Counted from the stretch's first letter, positions 35,966 through 47,970 are shown. The stretch is DNA of 64,000 nt from Zeus faber (GCA_960531495.1 OY482852.1:30715314-30779313); one strand, 5' to 3'. Notes: generated by a model from the letters alone, not told the origin. Numbers and translations: made by a program.

Positions 35966-36440
35966 ACCAGAGGGTGGGGCCAAGCCCGTGTTCATGGGCT
36001 TGCCATTCAGGATCTCATACAATGATAATCCTGTGGAGGGGTTAGTGCAGCTGTGAATAGCAGTTAGCACTAATGGTAGACATCTCACCCAGTCCATGCC
36101 TGTGTCCTCCATTGCCTTAGTTTGTATTTTAATGTACCATTAGCGCGTTCTACCATTCCTCTGCTTTGAGGGTGGTAGGCGCAGTGTGTTTTGAGATTTA
36201 TCTTTGTCGGCCCAGTCATTCCCTTGGGCAATTGTATCAGTGGTTCTGGTGTGCGCCTGCATTTGCATATGGTCAATGCGGTCGGCAAAGCGATAGCTTC
36301 CAGAAGAGCTTTGACCTGTTCTTTGTTTAGTATTGGGTTACCATCTGATTTCAAAAAGTCCCTTAACTTCCACAGGGGGCCGAAGTCATGAGCGACCCCA
36401 AAAGCGTATCAGCTGTCGGTGTAGACAGTAAGAGAATGTC
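35966..36440 (-). pseudogene. pol: ERV A RNase H end and integrase core, broken
   Basis: Near 36400-36440 the minus strand has TVYTDS followed by an in-frame TGA (36411-36409) and YAFGVAHDFGPLW, the RNase H active-site region. KALLEAIALPTALTICKC follows. The sequence then jumps to LKTHCAYHPQSRGMVERANG, the last part of the integrase core with its catalytic Glu; the zinc-binding part and both catalytic Asp residues are missing. A one-base frame change near 36130 separates this from CLPLVLTAIHSCTNPSTGLS. Confidence 0.8.
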
Positions 36441-36746
36441 CTGCCGCCATGGTGCAGGTTCTTGTCAGGGCATACAGTGGTGCCTGTTGGCAGAGAAGTG
36501 AGGTGGGAGTGGGTTTGATTCTACCAGGCCGTTATCATGGACAGTAGGCTATGCAATATGCTTCCCCGTGTCCGGGTTTTGGTAGGCCGAGTCATCCGCA
36601 TACCAGATATGATCGCTGTTGGGGAGGGGTGTTTCTAGTAAGTCCGGCCGGATGTTGTCTGTTCTGAAATCACTGCTACACAGTCATATGGTTCCCCGTC
36701 CTCCTCTGTAGTCAGGAGGGTGGCTGGATTTAACACAGTACATTGT

Positions 36747-38137
36747 TCAAGGGTGATATGAGGAAGTGAAAGTATGTAAGAATAGGGGAGCTATCTGAAT
36801 AGTGGCTGTTTTTTGTTGAAGTAGTATGGTTGCTACCGCATGGGGAACCAATAGCCGCAGAGGGCTGTAAGCCACAAGGCTAGCGAATGATTTGACCGCT
36901 GCTGCTGTAGCTGCAACAGAGCGCATACAGGCAGGCAGAGCTTGTGCTACTGCATCCATTCGTTGAGAGTAATAAGCCGCCGGCCTTAATTGATCTCCAT
37001 GGGGTTGCATAAGGACTGCTGACATAACCCCCCCCCCCCCTTCTCACCTACAGTCATAGTGTATGGTTGGTCTGGATTTGGTAAACCCAATGCCTTGTTG
37101 AGGGCCTTTTTCAGGTCCTGAAATGCCGTGTCTGCATCGTCAGTCCATTATACTTCGTCCTGGCCCCTCAGGTCATGACCGTGGGCCATATCCTGAAGGG
37201 GCAGTGTCAGTCTTGCATAGTCAGTTATCCAGCTCCTGCAGTATCCGGTGCAGACTAAGAATGACATTAGCTGTTTTTATGTACGAGGGCGATGTATTTT
37301 TAGAATTGTCTCCTCTCTCTCGGGGGCTATTTCCTTTCAGTTTTCTGAGAGGACGTGGCCTAGATATGTCACCTCTGAACAGGCTTTTTGTAATTTTGAT
37401 TTGCTTACTTTGTGGCGATTTTCTGCAAGATATTTTAGCAATAACACTGTGTCTGCCTCGCAGGCTTGTAGGTCAGGGGAGGATATTAATAAATCGTCAA
37501 CATATTGAATTAGTGTGCTGCTGTGTTTGAATGTGAAGCCAGGGTCGAGGTTTTCACCTAATGCTGCATTGAATACTGCGGGGGACTCCACGTACCACTG
37601 GGGCATGCGGGTCCAGGTGTAATGTTCACCTTTAAATGTGAACGCAAACCACTGCTGAGATGTCTCTTCCACTGGTATACTACTACATTTGCCAAATCAA
37701 TCACAGTAAACACCTTTGCATCACCGGGTACTTGGGCCAATATGGATGTGGGTTTAGGGACCACTGGGTCGCGGCAATGAACAGCATCATTTACCCCCTT
37801 TAGGTCCTGTACAAAACGCCAATTTCCCCCATCCCCATCCCCATCCACCAATTTCCCCACCCATACTCCCATCCTTGCGGATTGGGAGTATGGGTGTGTT
37901 ACAAGGGGAAGTGGGGCATGGTATCACAATCTCCCCTCCTAACAGCAAGTTAATAAGGGGTGCAATGCCGATCGCAGCCTCCCTTTTTAAAGGGTATTGC
38001 GGTTTGCATGGCCTGTATGAAGATTTTGGGTGTACCTGTAGTGGGGCAGCTCCAGCCATTAGGCCCACATCGTGTTTGTCCTGAGCCCACAGGTGCTCTG
38101 GCACTGAGGCCAGGAGCACCTCTTCAGCTTCTGTCAA
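36747..38137 (-). pseudogene. pol: ERV A reverse transcriptase and connection, broken
   Basis: Minus-strand pieces in order: QYPLKREAAIGIAPLINLLL near 37990, WRFVQDLKGVNDAVH near 37810, FTVIDLANVVV with a damaged active-site block near 37690, and QYVDDLLISSPD near 37500 (YVDD catalytic motif present). GHVLSEN follows, then LRPAAYYSQRMDAVAQALPA near 36960. Frames change near 37870 and 37670, and a run of 13 C at 37027-37039 shifts it again. Confidence 0.85.
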
Positions 38138-38499
38138 CGAGCACTGTATGGGCCCTGTGGCGGTGTCAAAATATTGTTTTCTTGCTCTTGCTTGGCACCA
38201 GGTGTACGGCTCGGCGGACGAGAAACACCCAGTTCATAGGTTCTTGGTAGGCCCGGACTCTTGGTGACCACAAGGGTCCTCCTAGGCTTGTGGCCTCCCA
38301 ATCCCCCAGTCCATCCAGCCAATCCGTCCACCTCCCCATATCCTCCCAATCCTGGGCAGGATCTTTCTCCTCCCGCTTCGATTATGTCAAGGGCGAGTTT
38401 CGGCTTCCCTGGTCCCAGACCACGGCTGTATGGTTCAACCTGTAAAGGAGATCGGGTCAGATATCTGGAGTTAGAGATCCTACCGACAACGCCAGGAAT
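38138..38499 (-). promoter_or_regulatory. ERV A leader with candidate primer-binding site
   Basis: Between the 5' LTR and the RT start there are only about 360 bases, too short for gag and protease. Four bases inside the LTR the minus strand reads TGGCGTTGTCGGTAGGATC, a TGG-started stretch in the right place for a tRNA primer site. The tRNA was not identified. The rest is Gly/Pro-rich when translated and may be a gag or leader remnant. Confidence 0.5.
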
Positions 38500-38884
38500 T
38501 GTGGTGGAAATTCTAGCCACAGTTAGTTGCGTGGGGTGAGTTCAGGTTAAACAGAGAATACAACAACTGTCACTTAGTCTAGTTTATTACAGAGAAGATT
38601 AATCAGCGTGGAGCACTTCACAAGTCACACAGAAAAGTAAAGAGCATCTCCCCCGAACTGAGTTGTGCGGGGGGTTATATTGACTACGTCACATGGATCA
38701 TTACTTTAGTGGGAACGTTGCCTGGTGGGGTCTGAAAAGTCAGACAAGTGAAAGGTGACTGCTCCTTTCGATCACAGGGCAATGGTTTCACTGTTATCAG
38801 CAGTACAAGATATTCTCCTTGTTAGTGAAGCAGGTATGGGGGTCATAGGGGTTAATTCAATAATTTCATATAATTTCCATGACA
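38500..38884 (-). repeat. ERV A 5' LTR
   Basis: Minus strand starts TGTCATGGAAATTATATG and ends TTTCCACCACA, with AATAAA near 38583. Partner of 34245-34639. Confidence 0.85.
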
Positions 38885-39082
38885 CCCTCTTATCATTTTC
38901 TGTGAAACACAGTATTCCGGCCAATGATGCTTATCAATATGTGGTGACAAATGTCTATTTTTGGGCAACAAATGAGTAAATCAAGGGTTACATTTTTGCA
39001 ATTTGAGCATACAGATGAAATAATTTGAAGGCATAAATGAGTCATTTGAGGGAATGATTACTAATTTGAGGGAACTGAACAC

Positions 39083-40120
39083 CTACGGGGCTGCATATGT
39101 AGAATTGTCGGAGTAGTTGGAGACCCCGTCCATCTCCTCGTCCTCCAGTAAATGGGCCACGTCCTCATCGGAGCAGGGACCCCCAGGGTCGACATCCTCC
39201 GCCTCTAAAACATTGCTGGAGGACGCAGACAATAGAGGTGGTGGGGTCTGCGGTCGGAAGGGTTGACCCAGTCTGGAGGGCCGGTCAGGATGGCGCTGAT
39301 GGAACTTCCCGATGAGGGTGTGGTCCAGAATGTGCCTTGCAGGGACCCAGGACCTCTCCTCCGGGCCGTAACCCTCCCAATCCACCAGGTACTGCAGGCC
39401 TCTCCCACGCTGGCGGGAACGTAGGAGACGGCGGACAGAGAAGGCAGGACCCCCGTCAATGAAGCGCGGAGGAGGTGGGGGAGGCGCCAAGGGGACCAGA
39501 GCACTCTCCCGGACTGGCTTGACCTTGGACACGTGGAAGGTTGGATGGACGCGCATGTACCTGGGGAGCTTGAGCCGCACTGCCCCCGGGTTGACGACCT
39601 TCTCGATCTTGAATGGGCCGATGAATCGAGGAGCCAGCTTCTTAAAGTCCACCTTCAGGGGGTGGAGAGGCAGACCTTCTGGCCCGGCTGGTACTCCGGG
39701 GCCTGGGAGCGGCGACAGTTGGCGGCAGAGGCGTTGCCAGCGGCTCGGAGGAGGGCGGCCCGGGTCCAGGTCCTGCGGCAGCGGCGAATGAAGGCCTGGA
39801 CGGACGGGCAGGAAGCCTCCCTCTCAAGGGCCGGGAACACAGGCGGTTGGAAGCCGTAGGCACACTGGAAGGGGGAGAGGCCTGTGGCCGAACTGGTCAG
39901 GGTGTTGTGGGCATATTCAAGCCACAAAAGCTGCTCAGACCAGGACGACAGGTGTTGCGACGTCATGCAGCACAGGGCCGTCTCCATCTCCTGGTTCTTC
40001 CGCTCCGTTTGGCCGTTGGACTGGGGGCGGTACCCTGAGGACAGGCTGACGGTGGCCCCCAGGAGCGAACAGAAGACAGAGGCGAACTGGGGACGCCGGT
40101 CGGATACCACATTTGCCGGA
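39083..40120 (-). pseudogene. pol: Gypsy copy 2: integrase C-half and chromodomain
   Basis: [13 protein letters not shown] carries the second catalytic Asp and [13 protein letters not shown] the Glu. [20 protein letters not shown] is the integrase GPY/F-type end. [20 protein letters not shown] is a chromodomain, which in chromoviruses steers insertion to marked chromatin. Compared with copy 3, four residues after ASVF are missing. Frames change near 40115 and 39655. The protein ends after NSTYAAP. Confidence 0.88.
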
Positions 40121-41819
40121 AGACGTGATACAACAGTAGCTTGGCGGTGCCCTTGGCCGACGGGAGCTTCGGCAGAGGCACAAAGTGAGACATCTTGCTG
40201 AACCGGTCCACTACGGTCAGGAGAGTAGTGTTGCCGCTAGACGGTGGCAGACCGGTGACGAAGTCCAAGGAGATGTGAGACCAGGGGCGATGAGGAACCG
40301 GCAGTGGGTGTAGGAGACCGGCAGAAGCAAGAAGAGAGGGTCTGTGCTGGTTACAGGTGGGGCAGGCATTGGCGAACTCTCGGACGTCCTCACCCAGGGA
40401 GGGCCACCAGAAGCGACGCTGGATGACCTCCTTCGTCCGCTGGATCCCCGGGTGGCAGGTGAGTCGGGAGTTGTGGGCCCACTGAAGAACCTCGGACTGG
40501 AGGTCAGGCAGGACGAACAGACGGTCGGGCGGACATGAGCTGGGTCCAGGTTGGTCCTGGCCGGCGGCTCTGACCTTCTCTTTCACCTCCCAGGTGAGTG
40601 TGGTGACTAGACGGGAGGACGGTAAAATGGTGTCAGGGTCAGCAGCGTCTTCCTCCTCCTCCTGGAACTGCCGGGACAGGGCGTCAGGTTTGACATTGCG
40701 TGACCCCGGCCAATAGGAGAGGGAGAAATTGAACCTGGTAAGGAAGAGCGCCCAACGGGCCTGACGGGAGTTCAGTCTCCTGGCGGACTGAATATACTCC
40801 AGGTTCTTGTGGTCAGTCCACACCAGGAATGGCAGCTGGGTTCCCTCTAGCCAGTGTCGCCACTCCTCCAGGGCCAATTTGACGGCGAGAAGCTCCCTAT
40901 TCCCGATGTCGTAGTTCCTCTCGGCCGGGTTCAAACGCCTGGAGAAGAAGGCGCAGGGATGAAGCTTCTGGTCGGAGGCGGTTCTCTGGGAGAGAACAGC
41001 TCCGACTCCCGCGTCAGAGGCGTCCACTTCAACCACGAACTGCCGTTCAGGGTCAGGCAATACCAGAATGGGGGCTGAAGTGAACCGTGCCTTCAGGGCC
41101 AGGAAGGCGTCGTTGGCGGCGGCGGACCACAGAAACGGCACCTTGGAGGAGGTTAGGGCTGTGAGGGGGGCAGCCACCATGCTGTAGCCTCGGATGAACC
41201 TTCGATAGAAGTTGGCAAAACCAAGGAAGTGCTGGAGTTGTTTGCGGGTATCCAGGGCGGGCCAGGTGGTGATGGCGGAGACCTTGGTGGAGTCCATCTG
41301 GATGGTCCCCCTCCCCACGACATACCCCAGGAAGGAGACGGACGGGACGTGATACTCACACTTCTCAGCCTTCACAAAGAGTGAGTTCTCCAGGAGGCGC
41401 TGCAGGACCATCTGGACGTGGTGGACGTGCTCAGCTTGGGATCGGGAGAAGATCAGGATGTCGTCGAGGTACACAAAGACAAATTTGCTGAGCATGTCTC
41501 TGAGCACGTCATTTACCAGGGCCTGAAAGACGGCGGGGGCGTTGGTGAGACCAAAGGGCATCACCAGATATTCGTAGTGACCAGAGGGAGTGTTGAACGC
41601 CGTCTTCCATTCGTCCCCCTCTTGAACCCGGACCAGATGGTAGGCGTTGCGTAGGTCGAGCTTGGTGAACACCGTGGCCCCCTCCAGGAGTTCGAAGGCT
41701 GATGAGATGAGGGGCAGGGGATAGTGGTTCCTGACCGTAATGTCATTGAGACCGTGATAGTCAATACAGGGGCGAAGCAACTTGTCCTTCTTCTCCACGA
41801 AGAAGAAGCCAGCCCCCAC
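40110..41819 (-). pseudogene. pol: Gypsy copy 2: RT, RNase H, integrase N-half
   Basis: The longest open frame of the window outside aldh2. [49 protein letters not shown] (YLDD active site). RNase [47 protein letters not shown]. Integrase zinc region [20 protein letters not shown]...CPTCNQ, first Asp in LTVVDRFSK. An in-frame TGA at 41828-41826 cuts it from the upstream RT start, and the frame is lost near 40120. Confidence 0.92.
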
Positions 41820-41862
41820 CAGGGATCAGGAGGGACGGATGATGCCCGCCGCCAGGGCATCG

Positions 41863-42460
41863 TTAATATAGGTGTCCATGGCCTCTCTCTCCGGGGCGGA
41901 CAGGGAGTACAGGCAGCCTCTGGGGGGGGGGGGGGGGGGCGGTGGAGCCGGGCTGGAGGTCGATGGCAATATCGTATGGCCTGTGCAGAGGAAGGGATGT
42001 CGCCTTGGCCTTGCTGAATACCTCCCTGAAGTCTAGGTTCTCGGCGGGGACCTCCAACATGTCAGGAGCGGAGCTGGAGCTGGTGGGTGGCTGAGGTGCG
42101 GCGGCTTGCTTCAGGCAGACCTGATGACACTCAGGACTCCATCCCAGAATAGCCCCTGTCGTCCAGTCGAGGTGTGGGTTGTGACGCCGGAGCCAGGGGA
42201 ACCCCAGGAGGAGAGGGTGGCGAGGTGAGTGCAGGATGCAGAACGGTATCGTCTCGTGGTGGTTGCCGGACAGGAGCATGCGGATGGGCACCGTCTGATG
42301 GGTGACTGTCCCCAGGAGGCGGCCATCCAGGGCAGTGGCAGGAACCGGAGAAGGCAGGAGAACTCGATCAACACGTTATCGTCGATGATGTTAACATCAG
42401 AACCAGAGTCAATAAGTATGGCGAGGGAATGTGAGCATTGGGGCAGCAGCAGCTGAGCCT
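41863..42460 (-). pseudogene. pro: Gypsy copy 2: protease region
   Basis: LAILIDSGSDVNII is the aspartic protease active site (DSG). The following frame contains HHETIPFCILHSPRHPLLLG, FPWLRRHNPHLDW, the end of the protease and the spacer to RT. A run of about 18 G at 41922-41939 and frame changes near 42290 and 42380 disrupt it. Confidence 0.8.
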
Positions 42461-42520
42461 GACACAGGGGGCATGGGTTTGAGGAGGGTTTGGAGGTGTG
42501 GCTCACCAGGACCTCCTCCC

Positions 42521-43507
42521 TCACTGGCGAGCCCGGCCTTTGACCGGACACCCGGAGATGTAGTGTCCAGCTAGACCGCAGTAGAGACAAAGGTTCCCCA
42601 CCCGGCATCTCTCCTTCTCCTCTGGGGTGAGGCTGGCCCGGCCAACCTGCATGGAAGGGGCCTCACTCGTGGCTTGACGGGCCGGAAGAGCTGGCGGCCC
42701 GGAGGAACCTGGGAGACGGGTTGCTGGGCGGCGCTCCACTTGGCTCCGATACTCTCTCGCTGCCGGGCCTGGATGCGTCGGTCGATACGGGAAGCAAGCT
42801 CAATGATGCCATCGAAAGAGGTGGGCAGGTCGTGGGAAACTAGCTCTTCCTTCACGTACTCTGCTAATCCCATCAGGAACGTGTCAATCTGGGCTGCCGG
42901 CTTCCACTCGCTCAGTCAAGCCTGGGTGCGGAAGTCGATCGCGTAATCGACCACGGAGCGGGACCCTTGACTGAGACCCAGGAGACCACCAGTAGCATCG
43001 GGACCCCGTGTTGTCACCCCGAACACCTTGCGGAGCTCGGCGGCGAAGGCGTGGAAGGAGGAGCAGGCTGGTGTGCGTCGTTCCCACTCGGCCGTTCCCC
43101 ATAGCCGAGCGCGGCCCGTCAGGGGATTTACAGCGAACGCCACCCTGGCATCCTCGGAGGCGAAGGTGTGGGGCTGCAGAGCGAAGAGGATGGAACAGTT
43201 CGTGATGAACAGACTACAGCCATCTGCGTCTCCAGCGTAGCATTCTGGAACCCCCACCCAGGGCTCCAGGGGTTACCCAGGCTGGGCCGGTGCTGGTGGA
43301 GGTGGGTCCGGGCGGCGGGATAAACTGACCGAGAGCGATGGCGAGCTGCTGGACCTGGGCGGCTAGCGTGGCGAGCCCTTGCTCTTGGCTAGCTGCTGCT
43401 AGCCGAGCGTCCGGTGAGGTGGAGGCTAGGACAGCCTCCTGGTGTTGGAGCTGTGACTCCACCCTTCCCAGGTGTGCCAGCAACTCGGGGTTGTGTGCTG
43501 GGTCCAT
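42521..43507 (-). pseudogene. gag: Gypsy copy 2: gag
   Basis: ATG at 43507-43505, MDPAHNPELLAHLGRVESQL. Capsid region FITNCSILFALQPHTFASED and LTGRARLWGTAEWERRTPAC, with RKVFGVTTRGPDATGGLLGL and VDYAIDFRTQA. At about 42918 a stop (TCAAGC on the plus strand where copy 3 has TCGAGC) ends the frame. The zinc knuckle CLYCGLAGHYISGC lies near 42560. A frame change falls near 43250. Confidence 0.87.
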
Positions 43508-43519
43508 TGTTGGCCAGAT

Positions 43520-43946
43520 TGTACTGTAACGGGTGTGGTTAGGACCCAATTGCAGCACAAAGACAGGCAGGGATATTTGGTAATGTCTTTTATTTGTAGA
43601 GCAGACGGAAGACAGGCAGGGAGCAGGCAGGATACGTCGTCGGGGACAGGCAGGTTCGATAACGAGGAGTGCAGACAGAAGACAGGCGGGGGGGCAGGCA
43701 GTGTACGTGGTCGGCGCGAGGCAGAGTCGGTAGCGGGGAGTCGGTAGCGGGGAATCAGTCCGGAGAACGCTGGAGAGTCTGGTGCAAGCATCGAAGACAA
43801 TCTGGCAATGGGTGACTGGTGAGAGAGGCATATACAGTGGTTAGATTGCATATCTGGAACAGCTATGTGCGCAGGTGAATAGAGTTGGGCTAATGGGACA
43901 GGTAAGGAGAGGGAGGGGAAAGTAGAAGAAGGCGGAGATCATGACA
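43520..43946 (-). repeat. Gypsy copy 2: 5' LTR
   Basis: Matches 708-1119 nearly throughout, with TGT...ACA ends. It differs by a short internal duplication (GGGGAGTCGGTAGC near 43735). Its outer edge abuts the RTE-type LINE at 43947. Confidence 0.85.
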
Positions 43947-45540
43947 GGTGGTCTGTAGGATGACTCTGGAGGCCAAGAAGAAGAAGAGAGTGAAATAAGA
44001 GCCAACGATAAAATGGTGGAAGTTGAAAAAGGAGCAGTGTTGCATGCAATTCAGGGAAGAGGTAAGGCGGCAATAGGTTGCCTGCAAACGATTACCAGAT
44101 GACTGGGAAACAACTGTAGAAGTGGTGAGGGAGACGGCAAAGAGGGTACTCGATGTATCATGGGGGAAGAGCAAGGAAGACAAGGACTCCTGGTGGGGGA
44201 ATGAGGAAGTACAGGAGAGCATAGAGCAGAAGAGGTTGGCTAAGAAGAAATGGGATAGTCAGAGAGATGAAGAAAGTAGACAGGAGTACAAGCTGATGTG
44301 GTTCGGATGTGTACTGGTACCCATCTTCAAGAATAAGGGAGACGTACAGATCTGTAGTAACTACAGGGGAATAAAGTTGATCAGCCACAGCATAAGCTAT
44401 GGGAAAGGGTAGTGGAGGCTAGGTTAAGAGGAGAGGTGGGGATCAGCGAGCAGCACTATGGTTTTAATGCCAGGAAAGAGTACTACAGACGCAATGTTTG
44501 CTTTAAGAATGCTGATGGAAAAGTACAGGGAAGGCCAGAGGGAGTTGCACTGCATCTCTGTGGATTTAGAGAAGGCAGAGAAGTACATAAGAGTGGTACA
44601 GGATATGCATGAGGGCAGTCAGACAGTAGTAAGGTGTGCTGTAGGTGTGACAAAGGCATTCAAAGTGGAGGTGGGATTGCATCAAGGATCAGCTCTGAGC
44701 CCTTTCTTGTTTGCAATGGTGATGGACAGGTTAACAGATGAAATCAAGCAGGAATCTCCGTGAACTATGATGGTCGCGGATGACATTGTGACCTGTAGGT
44801 TGAGGAGAGACTGGAGAAGTGGAGGCATGCATTAGAGAGAAGAGGAATGAAAGTCAGCAGGAGTAAGACAGAATACATGTGCCTGAATGGGAGGGAGGGC
44901 AGCGAAAAGCTGAGAATGCAAGGAGTGGAAGTTGAGAAGGTGGAGGAGTTCAACTACTTGGGGTTGACCATCCAAAGCAGCGGAGAGTGCGGGAGAGAGG
45001 TGAAGACGAGAGTACAGGCAGGGTGGAGTGGGTGGAGAAGAGTGTCTGGAGGGATCTGTAACAGAAGGTTTCCAGCAAGAGTGAAGGGGAAGGTCTACAG
45101 GACGGTCGTGAGACGAGCTATGTTGTACGGTTTAAAGACAGTGGCACTGACAAAAAGGCAGGTGGCTGAACTGGACGTGGCAGAGTTGAGGATGTTGAGA
45201 TTTTCATTGGGAGTGACAAGGATGGACATGATTAAGATTGAGTACATTAGAGGGATAGCTCAGGTTGGACAGTTTGGTGAAAAGTGAGAGAGGTGAGATT
45301 GAAATGGTTTGGACATGTGTGTAGGAGATATGAGCGTTACATTGGGAGAAAGATGCTGAGGATGGAGCTGCCAGGCAAGAGGAAAAGAGGAAGGCAAAAG
45401 AGAAGGTTTATGGATGTGGTGAGGGAGGACATGCAGGCAGTTGGTGTAAGGGAGGAAGATGCGCAGAACAGAAGGTATTGGAGGCAGATGATCTGCTGTG
45501 GCGACCCCTAACGGGGGCAGCCGAAAGAAGGAGTGTTAAA
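43947..45540 (+). pseudogene. 5'-truncated RTE-type LINE, broken
   Basis: Plus-strand non-LTR reverse transcriptase remains: KEDKDSWWGNEEVQ, NKGDVQICSNYRGIKLIS, KSTTDAMFALRMLMEKYREG, VEVGLHQGSALSPFLFAMVM, then a damaged catalytic box (TMMVADDIVTC after a stop). [89 protein letters not shown] and [10 protein letters not shown] follow. It ends GCGACCCCTAACGGGGGCAG, CCGAAAGAAGG. The C-terminal pattern and 3' end are those of abundant fish RTE-like elements. Frame breaks fall near 44412, 44765 and 45287. Confidence 0.85.
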
Positions 45541-47730
45541 GGAAAATCAGGACCACATAAAATAAGAACGAGAGAAGTGTTTCTGGTGTACCTTGTGAAT
45601 ATGAGCTCTTGAATGAATGAATTTTGGTGTACGCCGTTACCTCATATCATATCAAGTGGATTATTCTCAAAGATGCTAAAGGTGATAGAAGAGGTTGACA
45701 ACCAAAAGTAGAACGGTATTAAAATGTTTCATTTCTATATTTCGACTGTCTCGTTAAGTCAAAAGCAATGGTGTGATAAAATGGACTTGTTCAGACATCA
45801 GAAATTTCATAAAAATAATAAAAAAAATTATATATATATATATATATATATAACATCTACATAAACAAATCGATATGAGAAAAATTTGGAAATGAAAATA
45901 TTTTATAAAAGGATGGTTTTACACGTGTAGTTATTTTATAAAAATATAGTTTTATAAATGTAGTTATTTGTTCATTTGTTATTTTAAAAGGATATGTGGG
46001 ATGCCGTCTCAAGTCTTGTCCCCTATTACTTGCCATACTTTTTGCCTGGCCTACAGACATCATGACGTCGTTCTGAGCGCTGACGTTAGAATGGACGAGC
46101 CTTGACAGTGAAGCCTGTGAGAAACTAGTCGAAATGAAATCAGTACTTCCGGCCCATTCTTTTCAAACTAAAACCTCGATGCAATGACCTGGGTTGGGGA
46201 ATACACGTTGCGCAACGTTTGTAACAAATTATGCTTTTACTTTGAAGCTCGAGGCAGTTTTTTCCCTGGGATATGTTTGGAGTGACAATGTGGAGTGTAT
46301 CCAGCAACCAGACCCTGCGTCCAGAAAGTTGAGTTTTGGGGGAGAAAATCGGCCCAACTTAACAATGTTTTCGTTAAGGTAAAACATCCGTCCCTTCCTA
46401 TTAAAATGTACATTTGTTTACCATACGCTGATACCGTATGTCGCTTGCTCGTGGAAACCTGTACCAAACACTGAGTCAGTTGAATCGCTGCAGCACTAAG
46501 AAGCTAGTTAAGCTATGTACGCCGGTATACATACCGATATACGAACTAACATCTAGAAGGTCAACGAAAGGCAGTTGAAACATGTCAACGTCAGGTAACA
46601 GATTCGTGAGAAAGCTAACTAGCGCTCATAATGTATTTGAAGTGCTCGTTGACGACATCATTCGGAGGGCAATTTGGTGGATGTCGTCAAGTTATTGTCA
46701 TCGGTTGAGAGATGCATTTGGTCGTACACATCGTACTTGGTGGCGTGACCGTCACCCCTTCGCTGGTCAGTACCAAGCTAGGTTGCGTTGCTTTACTTCA
46801 TTAGGGATCCGCTAACAGTCGTGGCGGTGATTGACGATAGGGGGCGCCCTAGCGCTCCCTGGGGCAGCATTCCCAGATGTGCGATGATTGTTGTATTTGT
46901 ACGATAATTTAGCCTTTTGTCCGATGAACGATCAATAATTCTTAAAACCCCTTAATGAACGATCATTTCGACATGTCAGTTTCAGTTTTTCTTCCTTCAT
47001 AATAGTGAAATGCTTTCATCATCTTTATTCATCTTATATTAACTGTGTCAATAATGTATATCGAGGGGTCGTACATGGGTTTGCCTCGGCACACGTTGCA
47101 AACGCAGTTCTGGTTGCGTCGCAGTCTGGATTTGAATGTACGATAGCTCTCCCTGAAATACGATCATTCTGGAGTCCTCGTTCGATTATTTGGTTTGCGG
47201 CAACTGGCAACACTGCCCTGGAGCGACCCCAATCGTATTTATTTGCGAAGAAGAAGCGCACCAGGCCATCGAATAGTTTGTAACAATGCTAATGTTACGA
47301 TATAACCGATATGTTACGGGTTTTTTTTTAAATCTAAGCGTTGTTTGCTTTGTTGCTCAACTTGCTCAACAAGCTATGGGCGACGGTTCACATGACGTAA
47401 ATACGTTTACTGTACTACTGCAGAGTTATTATTTGTTCCGTGAAGAAGGACCGCTTTGCCGGGAACCACACAAATAGCAGTCGGGCTACTTCAATACTGT
47501 ACACATAAATATGGGGGCGGGGGGGGTTGGCGTGAATGGTAGTGAGGGTGCCCCTCATCCAAGAGGTCCTGAGGTAGATACCCTTTATAATCAGATGTAT
47601 ACCGTGATAATTATACATATCAAACTATAAGACAGATGTTTTGTACATATTTTATTACTTGACCTTTAACACAACAGATAGGCTAGTATAATCAAAAGTA
47701 CACAAGCTGAATACAATGCACAATATAATT
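45541..47730. other. unassigned interval
   Basis: Contains a short (TA)n run at 45831-45852. A CpG-richer stretch at 46480-46870 has ATGTCAACGTCAGGTAACAG at 46581, which could be a start codon with a splice donor four codons later, but nothing downstream supports an exon. The 77-codon frame from 46582 has no recognisable motif. Confidence 0.35.
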
Positions 47731-47737
47731 AATAGCT

Positions 47738-47743
47738 TTTATT
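47738..47743 (-). terminator. candidate polyadenylation signal
   Basis: AATAAA on the minus strand (TTTATT on the plus), about 230 bases downstream of the minus-strand stop at 47971. Only meaningful if the reading frame at 47971-48144 is a real last exon. Confidence 0.3.
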
Positions 47744-47970
47744 GATACTAATTAAATAAAACAAATTACATCTACAATCTCTTTCAAACTGTCTTTCAAT
47801 AGAAAATAAGATCAGAATTAAAGTAAAGACAAGAATGAGCAATGTTCTGGGTTATAAAACACCTCTGTGTCTACTCAAAATAAGGAAATACAATACAATC
47901 CGGCATTCCCAATCAACAAAACAGGTGTCATCAATTTTTAAATAACATTAGCTATAAATAACTGTAGGTT

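Larger units (their letters stand above)
34241..38888 (-). mobile_element. ERV A: internally deleted gamma-type endogenous retrovirus
   Basis: Two related LTRs (34245-34639 and 38500-38884, both TGT...ACA) flanked by the same 4-bp target CCCT (34241-34244 and 38885-38888). On the minus strand the order is LTR, candidate primer site, short leader, RT, RNase H, integrase, envelope TM tail, polypurine tract, LTR. Gag, protease and the envelope surface unit are missing and pol is broken many times. The two LTRs differ by many substitutions and indels, so the insertion is old. A 4-bp duplication fits gammaretrovirus-like integration. Confidence 0.88.
39083..43946 (-). mobile_element. Gypsy copy 2: chromodomain LTR retrotransposon
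   Basis: Minus strand: 5' LTR (43520-43946), gag with CCHC knuckle, protease, RT, RNase H, integrase, chromodomain to 39083. Sushi-like chromovirus of the Ty3/Gypsy group. No 3' LTR follows: the 190 bases between 39082 and the ERV A LTR have none of the LTR words. Several stops and frameshifts make it defective, but it remains very close in sequence to copies 1 and 3. Confidence 0.9.

Noticed and set aside
39459-42017. Plus-strand frames over the Gypsy element (63-110 codons)
   Set aside because: Shadows of the GC-rich minus-strand gag-pol coding; none carries a motif.
46582-46815. 77-codon frame as a gene
   Set aside because: A CpG-richer stretch and an ATG with a nearby donor-like GTAACA, but no motif and no further exon.
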